Shown: positions 1-5,455, numbered from the stretch's first letter. The stretch is DNA of 11,345 bases from Prevotella sp. CAG:1058 (GCA_000433175.1 HF986663.1:1-11345); one strand, 5' to 3'. Made by a program: numbers and translations. Notes: generated by a model from the letters alone, not told the origin.

Positions 1-383
1 AATAAACGCAAGACCCAGGGAAAAACTAAATTTTCTGAATCGCTTATGTTATCGACGACGCCGGTCTTAAACTCATCCATGTTCTTGCCGCACGCCTCAA
101 GTGCCGTCTTGACATTGGCCGACGCTGCGTCAAAGGCTTGGTTTACCGTCTCAGTGGCTTTACCTGCCTGCGCCTTCAAACCGTCAATCCCTTTGCCAAC
201 GCCTTCGGCAACCTTCGCACCCAGCCCTAAAGCACTGTCGCCTAAACCTTCCGCCATTGCCTTCGCATTACATAGTTTCTCATCCACTTGCCGCTTAAAG
301 GCATCGGTGTCTATTTGCTGCATCTTGCTTTTGGCAGAGTCAACGCCATCTTGCAGCTTCTTCTTAAACTTATTGAAATCCAT
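1..383 (-). CDS. Ala/Gly/Lys-rich helical protein, incomplete (runs off the window)
   Basis: A minus-strand frame opens with ATG at 381-383 and stays open for 127 codons to the left edge, so the C-terminus is not seen. I do not recognise the family. The protein starts MDFNKFKKKLQDGVDSAKSK; residues 1-35 are charged and likely helical. Residues 40-112 are rich in Ala, Gly and Lys with a regular hydrophobic spacing, resembling amphipathic helical proteins that lie on membranes or form long bundles. No signal peptide or membrane helix is visible in the part present. Its start is 26 bases after the stop of the 56-residue gene, which fits membership of the same operon. Composition becomes less Ala/Lys-rich near residues 115-127 (ENLVFPWVLRL). 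Plus-strand frames here are Ser/Pro-rich shadows. Confidence 0.75.
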   Translation of the reverse strand, partial: MDFNKFKKKLQDGVDSAKSKMQQIDTDAFKRQVDEKLCNAKAMAEGLGDSALGLGAKVAEGVGKGIDGLKAQAGKATETVNQAFDAASANVKTALEACGKNMDEFKTGVVDNISDSENLVFPWVLRL

Positions 384-409
384 AATACCTTTTTAACGCC
401 GCAATTTTA

Positions 410-580
410 TCACCGCCTACGCCGCCTCTTCCCAAACAACGCACCCAAAACCAAGCCGCCGACTTTACGTTCAAGTCCGCCGCGTGTGGTTGGTATCCCT
501 GTAGTTCGTGCAATCTTCTGCTTCACTTTTGTTATGCCCAAAGCACGTTTCCATGAAAATGACAATCCAGGTATCTTCAT
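410..580 (-). CDS. 56-residue basic small protein
   Basis: An ATG at 578-580 opens a 56-codon frame ending in TGA at 410-412. The protein begins MKIPGLSFSWKRALGITKVK and ends in a run of basic residues (FGKRRRRR). It has 15 or more Lys/Arg and only one acidic residue (Glu37). Residues 41-50 (GGLVLGALFG) form a short hydrophobic patch just before the basic tail, so membrane-surface or nucleic-acid contact is possible; neither is shown. The frame is collinear with its neighbours: 92 bases separate it from the upstream 104-residue gene and 26 bases from the downstream one. I do not know a named family. The short length is the main reason for caution, but composition and position are not those of a random frame. 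Confidence 0.7.
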   Translation of the reverse strand: MKIPGLSFSWKRALGITKVKQKIARTTGIPTTRGGLERKVGGLVLGALFGKRRRRR

Positions 581-672
581 ATTTTACAGCCTAAAATTTA
601 TGATTGACAGACAGGGAAGATGTTTGCGTCAACATACAACTTACCTGTCTGCCATTTTATTCAACAATAAAA

Positions 673-987
673 TCATTCTTTACCTGCCGCTGCCAACGTG
701 ATGTCGTTCTTGGCAAGTTTGGAATCGTCTGGTGTGGCCACTTGTACGTAAACGCCAAACACCTCTTCCATCTTCTTCTCGAAGTTTCCTACACGCAGGT
801 TGCTGCCGACGGTCAGCTCGCCGCCTTTGGCACCTTCTGCACGGATTGAAGCCAACGTGGCGTCGTCCTTGGCGTATGACTTGCACGTAGACGTAGTGTA
901 AACACGGAGCGAACAGCCGAAAGTGGCCTTGAAACGCTTTTTCAAACCGGCAACAGTCAGATTGCCTGAAACTTTTAAATCTGCCAT
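673..987 (-). CDS. 104-residue tandem-repeat protein, paralogue of the N-terminus of the 4099-4908 product
   Basis: The protein is two copies of a unit of about 45 residues. Unit 1 (residues 4-48) contains LKVSGNLTV, a KK-rich helix, FG, SLRVY and DDATLASI. Unit 2 (residues 58-100) contains LTVGSNLRV, a KK-rich helix, FG, VYVQVA and NDITLAA. The offset is 53-54 residues. The pattern suggests two strands, a helix and a further strand, which could be a small beta-grasp-like fold, but that is a guess. The same double unit forms residues 4-98 of the 269-residue product at the start of the operon, so the cluster carries two paralogues. No signal peptide, membrane segment or catalytic motif is visible, so the protein is probably cytoplasmic. 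The function is not known to me. Confidence 0.9.
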   Translation of the reverse strand: MADLKVSGNLTVAGLKKRFKATFGCSLRVYTTSTCKSYAKDDATLASIRAEGAKGGELTVGSNLRVGNFEKKMEEVFGVYVQVATPDDSKLAKNDITLAAAGKE

Positions 988-1053
988 AATCTTAATTTGT
1001 TTAATGTGTTAATATTCAGTTATTATCATTTCCAATTTTAGGCCATGCCCGGC

Positions 1054-1275
1054 TTACGATGAGATGGCCTGTATGAGCAGCATGATGATGAACAGCCCCA
1101 AAAGGATAGCCCAACCGAAAGGCAAGTCCAAAATACGCTTTACCACGTATGCCACGCCCAATGCCATGTAACGAAACATATTGTAGATAAGCATGAAGCT
1201 GAACTTGATTACCCAGAAAAAGCCGTAAAATATGCTCCATATCAGGCCACCTATGGCAAGGAATAAAGCCCACAT
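1054..1275 (-). CDS. Small membrane protein, 73 residues
   Basis: The product is almost entirely hydrophobic. Residues 3-33 (beginning MWALFLAIGGLIWSIFYGFF) can form one or two helices rich in Trp, Phe and Ile. Residues 34-50 carry the few charges (Arg35, Lys46, Arg47, Asp50). Residues 53-71 (PFGWAILLGLFIIMLLIQA) form a clear membrane helix. It follows the OmpA-domain gene by only 17 bases, which suggests co-translation and possibly a complex with that membrane-anchored protein. No family is recognised. An overlapping frame of 151 codons on the same strand (1016-1471) cuts through the OmpA gene and lacks this composition, so I prefer the 73-residue reading. The start ATG is at 1273-1275; no Shine-Dalgarno sequence is obvious. 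Confidence 0.85.
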   Translation of the reverse strand: MWALFLAIGGLIWSIFYGFFWVIKFSFMLIYNMFRYMALGVAYVVKRILDLPFGWAILLGLFIIMLLIQAISS

Positions 1276-1292
1276 CGCTATCCCTACACTGG

Positions 1293-2249
1293 TTATCGTA
1301 TGAGCTTGAACTCCGTGCGGCGGTTAGCCTCGGGGCTGTTCGGGTCAACTGGCTCTGTAGAACCTTTGCCCACGGCTTGCAGGCGTGTGGAGTCGATGCC
1401 CTCGTGATGCACAAGGAAATCAACCGCAGCCTTCGCCCTCTGCTCAGACAACAGTTGGTTATTGGCGGCATCGCCCTCGCTTGACGTGTGTCCCTCTATG
1501 CTCAACTTTATGTCCTTGTTCTGTTTCATAAGGGTTGCAAGGTCGTGCAGCGCAATCTTCGCGTCGTCGTTCAGCTCGGCCTTGTCTTTCTCAAACTGGG
1601 CGGCGTTGAAGTTTTCCTGTATCTGGGCTATTTTCTCAACAAACACAGTGTCACGCACAACGACTTTCTTCTCCACAACCTTTTCCACCACTTTCACTTC
1701 AGGCTCTTTCTTCATGGCGAACAACGCGGCCAAGGCTGCGGCGATGATTATGATTACAAGGATTATCCATAGCCATGCCTTCGACTTCTTTTTGGGCTCT
1801 TCACGCACAGGTTCTTCACGCACAGGTTCTTCTTTTTCCGTGGGCGGCATCCATCCGTTGAGGTATTCAAGGCGGTATCCACCCTTGCGGCCAAAGCCTT
1901 TCTCGGCCTCATCAAACTGTGCCACCTCTATGCCATATTGTGCGGCATGGGCGACAAGCCGCTCAAACGAGGGCTTAGTCCACATCTTCACCACGGCCAC
2001 TTGCCTGCCGTCGCCCGTATGCAACACCTCGTCGTCAGCCTTAAAGAAACCTTCCCAGTTGGCATCCGTGCCTTTCTCTTCGGCGTAGATAAAGTTTTTC
2101 TTCACGCCTGAGTCGGGATTGAGGCTGTCGGGGAATGCCTCGCGCAGGTCTTCAAGCGTGGCGTCGGGGTTCATCAGCATATAAGCGTGCATGATGCCCA
2201 GCGCAGTACGGTTTTGCGCTTTTCCGTAAACTCTGATTTTATTTTCCAT
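1293..2249 (-). CDS. Cytoplasmic domain, single membrane helix and OmpA-type peptidoglycan-binding domain
   Basis: This 318-residue protein has three parts. Residues 1-132 are a soluble domain of unknown function (IMHAYMLMNPDATLEDLREA, later KMWTKPSFERLV and GFGRKGGYRLEYLNG). Residues 133-157 are a charged linker with repeated REEPV, ending in KKKSK. Residues 159-179 are a single membrane helix, followed by a Lys/Glu/Val-rich stalk. Residues about 212-318 are an OmpA C-terminal domain: IEGHTSSEG, LLSEQRAKAAVDFL and NRRTEF. There is no signal peptide, and the basic KKKSK lies before the helix, so the N-terminus should be cytoplasmic and the OmpA domain periplasmic, as in MotB. The Asp usual in the GHTD motif is Ser here, while the Arg of LSxxRA is kept. 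I chose ATG at 2247-2249; a TTG two codons upstream (2255) is possible. It lies in the middle of the operon. Confidence 0.93.
   Translation of the reverse strand: MENKIRVYGKAQNRTALGIMHAYMLMNPDATLEDLREAFPDSLNPDSGVKKNFIYAEEKGTDANWEGFFKADDEVLHTGDGRQVAVVKMWTKPSFERLVAHAAQYGIEVAQFDEAEKGFGRKGGYRLEYLNGWMPPTEKEEPVREEPVREEPKKKSKAWLWIILVIIIIAAALAALFAMKKEPEVKVVEKVVEKKVVVRDTVFVEKIAQIQENFNAAQFEKDKAELNDDAKIALHDLATLMKQNKDIKLSIEGHTSSEGDAANNQLLSEQRAKAAVDFLVHHEGIDSTRLQAVGKGSTEPVDPNSPEANRRTEFKLIR
1798..1827 (-). repeat. 15-base perfect tandem repeat inside the OmpA-protein linker
   Basis: Two adjacent identical copies of the plus-strand unit tcttcacgcacaggt are followed by the start of a third. In the minus-strand protein they encode repeated EEPVR in the linker just before the membrane helix. 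The period is a multiple of three, so gain or loss of units would change linker length without breaking the frame. Confidence 0.9.
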
Positions 2250-2279
2250 CGTCAATGATGTTTTTAATGTTCGTATCGG

Positions 2280-2564
2280 TTACTTTGCGTATTTAAGTTG
2301 CTCACGTAGCGAGACGATATTTCGCTGTAGAGAAGCGATGCGCGTCTGGTATGAACGGATGTTGGCCTCATAGTGCGCCATGACCGAGGCCTTCTCGCGC
2401 CGGTAAGAGTCCTTGGTCGGCTTGCTGCTTGCCGTCTTAATCCTTGCGCTATACCGTTCGCTCGCCTCCTTCTTGCGTGAACGCTCTTGGGCTATGCTCG
2501 TCCTTATGCGTGCTATCTCGGCTTTCTTCACGTTGATTGAAGCCCTGATTGATTCTTTGCTCAT
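2280..2564 (-). CDS. Charged coiled-coil protein, 94 residues
   Basis: The product starts MSKESIRASINVKKAEIARI and is highly charged, with many Arg, Lys, Glu and Ser. It has almost no Gly and a single Pro (residue 49). Residues 12-40 and 55-92 show heptad-like spacing of Ile, Ala and Leu (for example IRSYQTRIASLQRNIVSLRE), so two antiparallel or dimeric helices joined near residues 45-52 are likely. There is no signal peptide or membrane segment. The gene follows the nuclease-like gene by 32 bases and precedes the OmpA-domain gene by 24, consistent with one transcript. It could be an adaptor or scaffold for its neighbours, but this is inferred only from shape and position. No family name is recognised. 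Confidence 0.85.
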   Translation of the reverse strand: MSKESIRASINVKKAEIARIRTSIAQERSRKKEASERYSARIKTASSKPTKDSYRREKASVMAHYEANIRSYQTRIASLQRNIVSLREQLKYAK

Positions 2565-2596
2565 GATTATTCTTGTTTTAGGTTAATGAACCCGGC

Positions 2597-3337
2597 CTAA
2601 CACTCTACCACCGACAACATATATCTGAAGGGCGCCTTCTCCCTGCCTACGGCGGAACGGGCGTTGACGGCCGTATCAGCCCAACGGCAGGGGTAAGTAC
2701 CCCGCAGTTCAAAGTCGGGATGCGTGCGGCGGACGCTTTCCGCAATGTCCGTGTCCCATTGCAAGAGGCCGGGGCTACGGGTGTTGCCATCATAGGTGGA
2801 GAAAGCCCTGTAACCCGAATCCGTGCGTGGCTCACGCCAGTAAGTCACGTTGTTGGTTACTATCAAGGCCACACCGCCTTTTACGGCGGGGTAACATTGG
2901 GTTAACGCCTCTATGCGGCGCACGTCTTTCCAGTAGTTATACATGATTAAGTCGCTGGCGGCCTGGTTCTTCACGATGAGGCAATGGGTTCTCAACGGTT
3001 CGCCGAAGCGGTCTATCTTCACATCCACGGGGCGCGTGGCGTATTTCAGCTCCACGGCGGCAAACTCACCCAGCCTCTCCACCACAACGTCGATTGACAG
3101 GTCGTTGTTCCAAGGGAACGACAGGGTTTTCAACTCCAGCCCACGTGCTTCCAGTTCCTCCTTTGGCACGGCATACTCCATGTCCACCTTGTCGTAGTGG
3201 CCACTGTCACGCAGCCAAGTGGCTACCCTTACTTGCAGGTCGCGCTCGTTGAACATCAGCTCCGTGTTCGTGTTCAGGAAGCGTTCAATATCGCCACGCA
3301 ACACGCTTACCAACAGGTTATTCTTCAACGCCCCCAT
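2597..3337 (-). CDS. PD-(D/E)XK nuclease-like protein
   Basis: The 246-residue product has the core of a restriction-endonuclease-like fold. Glu31 sits in an N-terminal helix (NERDLQVRVATWL). Residues 79-86 (DLSIDVVV) give a strand with Asp83. Residues 93-99 (AAVELKY) give the ExK half-motif, Glu96 and Lys98. A later helix carries Gln125 (NQAASDLIMYNYWKDVRRIE), resembling the conserved Gln/Tyr helix of this superfamily. Residues 155-162 (GVALIVTNN) look like the next core strand. The C-terminal third, with GYRAF and RWADTAVNARS, is not recognised. In the superfamily these residues bind a divalent metal and cut DNA; cleavage here is inferred. Its start overlaps the end of the TerB-like gene by 20 bases, so the two are probably translationally coupled. 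Length suits a stand-alone nuclease; no partner methylase is seen. Confidence 0.85.
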   Translation of the reverse strand: MGALKNNLLVSVLRGDIERFLNTNTELMFNERDLQVRVATWLRDSGHYDKVDMEYAVPKEELEARGLELKTLSFPWNNDLSIDVVVERLGEFAAVELKYATRPVDVKIDRFGEPLRTHCLIVKNQAASDLIMYNYWKDVRRIEALTQCYPAVKGGVALIVTNNVTYWREPRTDSGYRAFSTYDGNTRSPGLLQWDTDIAESVRRTHPDFELRGTYPCRWADTAVNARSAVGREKAPFRYMLSVVEC

Positions 3338-3746
3338 TCACTTCGACGTCCAGCTCCGGTTCAGTCTTCACCATGTCACAGAGCAACATTACGGCCTGCG
3401 CCGGCTCCATGCCCAATGCGTCGGCTATGGCCAGCAGGTTGTTCACCTCGCCCTCGGCCAGCACGCCGTCGGCCAATACCATTTGGAGCACAGCCTCGAA
3501 CACCTCGCCTATCTCTTCGGCGTCGATGTCTTGGGCGGCCTTCTCAAGGAAGGCGTTAATCTGTTCCTCGTTCATGGGGTTGATGCGTGACAGGGCCACG
3601 TCAACGGCCATACCGAACTTTATCGTGTTGAAGCCGAACGCATCGGCAATTTCCTCTACCGTTTCCTTTTCGGTTGCGTCATACTCGCCGTCGGCCCAGA
3701 TTGCAAAGCCGATGAAGTTAGCTACCGCTTCTAATGATGATTTCAT
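3318..3746 (-). CDS. TerB-like (tellurite-resistance family) helical protein
   Basis: The 142-residue product is all-helical and acidic, and has the two repeated half-motifs typical of the TerB fold. The first is WADGEYDATEKETVEEIADAFG (residues 17-38), split here as ADGEYDATEKE then IADAFG. The second is LADGVLAEGEVNNLLAIADA (residues 91-110). The Asp-Gly pairs (19-20 and 93-94) with following Glu residues resemble the metal-binding positions described for TerB. No membrane segment is present, so it is probably cytoplasmic; the tail after residue 128 is acidic. TerB-family proteins occur in tellurite-resistance and phage- or stress-response loci, often near membrane-linked partners. No TerC, TerD or TerY gene is visible here, so tellurite resistance should not be assumed. 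The start has a strong AGGAGG ten bases upstream, and the stop overlaps the nuclease-like start. Confidence 0.9.
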   Translation of the reverse strand: MKSSLEAVANFIGFAIWADGEYDATEKETVEEIADAFGFNTIKFGMAVDVALSRINPMNEEQINAFLEKAAQDIDAEEIGEVFEAVLQMVLADGVLAEGEVNNLLAIADALGMEPAQAVMLLCDMVKTEPELDVEVNGGVEE

Positions 3747-3756
3747 AAGTCAAGTT

Positions 3757-3762
3757 CCTCCT
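3757..3762 (-). promoter_or_regulatory. Strong Shine-Dalgarno sequence before the TerB-like gene
   Basis: The minus strand reads AGGAGG here, ten bases before the ATG at 3744-3746. Bacteroidetes genes generally lack such sites, and the other genes in this window show none this clear. It supports the chosen start. It lies just after the stop of the upstream basic protein. Confidence 0.65.
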
Positions 3763-3766
3763 GTTT

Positions 3767-4021
3767 TTAATAACCGAAAAGTCGTTTCAGCCTGTTCTTC
3801 AGGCTACCCTTGGCGCGACGCGCCTTTGCCATGTTGGCAGCCATCTGCTTATACTCTTTCGTGCGTTTGTCCACTTTGCCTGCGGCTGTCTTCTTCAGCC
3901 TCGGCTTTGCCGGTGCCGCGCCTTTCGCCTTTGCCGCGCGAGCCTTGGCCAAGCGCGCCTTGAGTTCCTTATACTCCTTGGTGCGCTTATCCATCTTTCC
4001 TGATGCTGTTACCTTTACCAT
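3767..4021 (-). CDS. Lys/Arg-rich histone-H1-like protein with internal duplication
   Basis: The 84-residue product is about one third Lys plus Arg against five acidic residues. It contains two copies of one unit: residues 5-34 (TASGKMDKRTKEYKELKARL onward) and residues 45-72 (TAAGKVDKRTKEYKQMAANM onward), offset by 40 residues. They are joined by an Ala/Pro/Lys linker (GAAPAKPRLKK). The identical core DKRTKEYK followed by a Lys/Ala-rich helix recalls bacterial histone-H1-like or SWIB-linked tails, so nucleic-acid binding is plausible but not shown. The C-terminus (KNRLKRLFGY) resembles the basic end of the 56-residue protein later in the operon. It lies 77 bases after the 269-residue gene and 20 bases before the TerB-like gene. 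No hydrophobic core is obvious, so much of it may be disordered. Confidence 0.85.
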   Translation of the reverse strand: MVKVTASGKMDKRTKEYKELKARLAKARAAKAKGAAPAKPRLKKTAAGKVDKRTKEYKQMAANMAKARRAKGSLKNRLKRLFGY

Positions 4022-4056
4022 TCGTTCTTGTTTTTTATTTAGCAGACGAGTTTTTC

Positions 4057-4100
4057 AGTAAACAAGCCTTGTCACTTGTCCGCTCGTTTACTTGTCACTT
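4057..4100. repeat. Inverted and direct repeats in the first operon gap
   Basis: A 10-base direct repeat cttgtcactt occurs at 4068-4077 and 4091-4100, 23 bases apart, and the second copy touches the stop codon of the 269-residue gene. An inverted pair agtaaac/gtttact lies at 4057-4063 and 4086-4092. The spacing is close to two DNA turns, so a binding site is possible, as is an RNA processing structure that sets different mRNA levels for the first gene. No function is shown. Confidence 0.5.
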
Positions 4101-4908
4101 ACTTATTCTCGTTAATAAAATCCACCAGCTTAGAGCCAAACGTTTGGGTGTTCCACGTCGGTTCATAGTTGAAGCCCACATTGCCGGCTATCTCACGCAG
4201 TGCGGATATGGTGTTGCCATATATGCGGTAAGTTTCCACCGTGCCCGACGGACGTATGGCGATGGTATATTCGCCAATCGTGGCTTGCCTTGTACCTTGA
4301 CCGTAAGCCTTGACAAGCGTCAGACCGAAACGGCGCGTGTTCCAGTCGGGGTCATACTGAAAACCGACCGTTTGGGCGGCCTCGCGCAGTGACGCGCGCA
4401 CATTATCGTAAATGCGGAACACCTCAACAGAGTTGTTTGCCTTCACCGTGATGATATATTCGCCCAAAATGGCAGACTTCTTCGCCGGCACATACTTGTC
4501 GGCATCAGCCACTTCAGCCGGTGCCGCACCATCCACCTCCGCCTCGTCGGCGGCATACTGCTGTTCGAGCAAGGCCTGCATCTTGGCTTTCGTGGCATTT
4601 TTTGGTATGTCGCAAACGGTTGACAGAGTGTATTCGTCGAGGGCGAGCACCCAGTCGTCTGGCGAAGCTACCTGCACCTTTATGCCGAACTTGTCTGACA
4701 TTTCCTGTTCAAATTCGCCCACGGTCATGTTCTCGGTGCATTCCACCTGCCCCGAAACCGTGTCGCCCGTGCGTATCGAAGCCAGCGTTGCTTCGTCGTC
4801 GGCTTTCTTTTTGCCGTTATAAACGCGAAGCGTCCCTCCGAATGTTTCCTTAAAGTGGTCTTTCAGGGTCTTGACCCTCAAACGACCGTCAATAGCAAAA
4901 GTCTTCAT
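4099..4908 (-). CDS. First operon gene: 269-residue protein of two duplicated domain types
   Basis: Residues 4-48 and 54-98 are two copies of the unit also found in the 104-residue product (IDGRLRV, HFKETFGGTLRVY, DDEATLASI; then CTENMTV, MSDKFGIKVQVA, LDEYTLS). Residues 100-145 are an Ala/acidic linker. The C-terminal part is a different duplication: residues 147-200 and 210-263, offset by exactly 63 residues, sharing GEY-I, a Val-Glu pair, FRIYDN or YRIYGN, LREAA or LREIA, VGF-Y, W-NT and FG. No signal peptide, membrane helix or catalytic motif is visible. I do not recognise the families; binding or scaffolding is more likely than catalysis. The ATG at 4906-4908 lies downstream of a leader of roughly 460 bases if the promoter at 5377-5407 is correct. 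It is the most upstream gene of the minus-strand cluster. Confidence 0.92.
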   Translation of the reverse strand: MKTFAIDGRLRVKTLKDHFKETFGGTLRVYNGKKKADDEATLASIRTGDTVSGQVECTENMTVGEFEQEMSDKFGIKVQVASPDDWVLALDEYTLSTVCDIPKNATKAKMQALLEQQYAADEAEVDGAAPAEVADADKYVPAKKSAILGEYIITVKANNSVEVFRIYDNVRASLREAAQTVGFQYDPDWNTRRFGLTLVKAYGQGTRQATIGEYTIAIRPSGTVETYRIYGNTISALREIAGNVGFNYEPTWNTQTFGSKLVDFINENK

Positions 4909-5118
4909 ATCAAATAAGGTTTATTGTTTTGGTAAATCAATTGATTTTGGCAGAAAAAGGACAAGCAGAAAGCCTTGCCCCTTGCCTGCCGAAAGTTCAG
5001 CACACAACAATCCCTGCACCGACCGTAGCCGGCGCATACAAAACGGATGAAAGCAAAACGGAAAGTAACGTTGCAAAGACTTATTGCGCCTTTGCCGTAA
5101 TGGATTAGTGTAAAAATA

Positions 5119-5126
5119 CCCCCCCC
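5119..5126. repeat. Homopolymer run of eight C
   Basis: Eight consecutive C on the plus strand (G on the minus) lie about 210 bases upstream of the first operon ATG, inside the predicted 5' leader. Runs of this length can slip during replication, so leader length or folding might vary. No promoter elements were identified flanking it. Confidence 0.6.
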
Positions 5127-5230
5127 GAAAAGTTTTTAAGCGATAAGACCAAGTTCCGCATAGATAACAATCATCACCTGCAAGCTCAAAAAGCCTACAA
5201 ACAGTTAATTATTATCCTGCAAGACGGGAC

Positions 5231-5278
5231 TCAGGACGTATGTGAATGTTTCGCTTTAAGGGAGAAGAGCCGTCCCAT
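5231..5278 (-). other. Possible 15-residue leader peptide in the operon 5' leader
   Basis: On the minus strand GGAGG (5285-5289) is followed after six bases by ATG (5276-5278) and a 15-codon frame MGRLFSLKAKHSHTS ending in TGA at 5231-5233. It lies downstream of the predicted promoter. A purine-rich site before an ATG can occur by chance and there are no runs of one amino acid typical of attenuators, so this is weak. Confidence 0.15.
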
Positions 5279-5342
5279 TACTTTCCTCCGCGGCGTTCAG
5301 TCAAGTGCCGCAGACGAATTGCCAAGGTAATGTAATCTCCCC

Positions 5343-5381
5343 ATCAAGAAGCTACATTGCGTCTTGATTTGCGATGCAAAT
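5343..5381. repeat. Inverted repeats at the predicted operon start point (operator or leader hairpin)
   Basis: Two inverted repeats overlap. One is atcaaga (5343-5349) with tcttgat (5362-5368), a 7-base stem and 12-base loop. The other is atttgc (5367-5372) with gcaaat (5376-5381), separated by three bases. The second covers the edge of the -7 element and the expected transcription start, where a repressor could act. The first would fold as a hairpin at the very 5' end of the mRNA. Confidence 0.35.
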
Positions 5382-5407
5382 ATATATAAAATATTTTTAA
5401 GCCACAA
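5377..5407 (-). promoter_or_regulatory. Predicted Bacteroidetes-type promoter for the minus-strand operon
   Basis: The minus strand has TTG at 5407-5405, then 20 bases, then TATATTTG at 5384-5377. This matches the Bacteroidetes housekeeping pattern of a -33 TTG or TTTG and a -7 TAnnTTTG. Transcription would begin near 5370, giving a leader of about 460 bases before the ATG at 4908. A closer promoter was not recognised but cannot be excluded. Confidence 0.5.
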
Positions 5408-5455
5408 CTTTTAACGTAAATATTTTTCTACGCGGATAATGCCATTCACGGATAG

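Noticed and set aside
46..701. Plus-strand frames at 46-396 and 288-701
   Set aside because: They lie opposite the two minus-strand genes at 1-383 and 410-580, overlap each other, and have Ser/Pro-rich or irregular composition typical of antisense shadows.
1016..1471. 151-codon minus-strand frame overlapping the small membrane protein and the OmpA gene
   Set aside because: It covers the C-terminal OmpA motifs in another frame. The OmpA and 73-residue membrane frames explain the DNA better.
1462..2088. 208-codon plus-strand Ser/Thr/Phe-rich frame
   Set aside because: It is antisense to the OmpA-domain gene and mirrors that gene's Lys/Glu-rich linker and stalk.
3318..3746. Reading the cluster as a classical tellurite-resistance operon
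   Set aside because: Only a TerB-like protein is present. No TerC, TerD, TerE or TerZ homologue is visible within the window.
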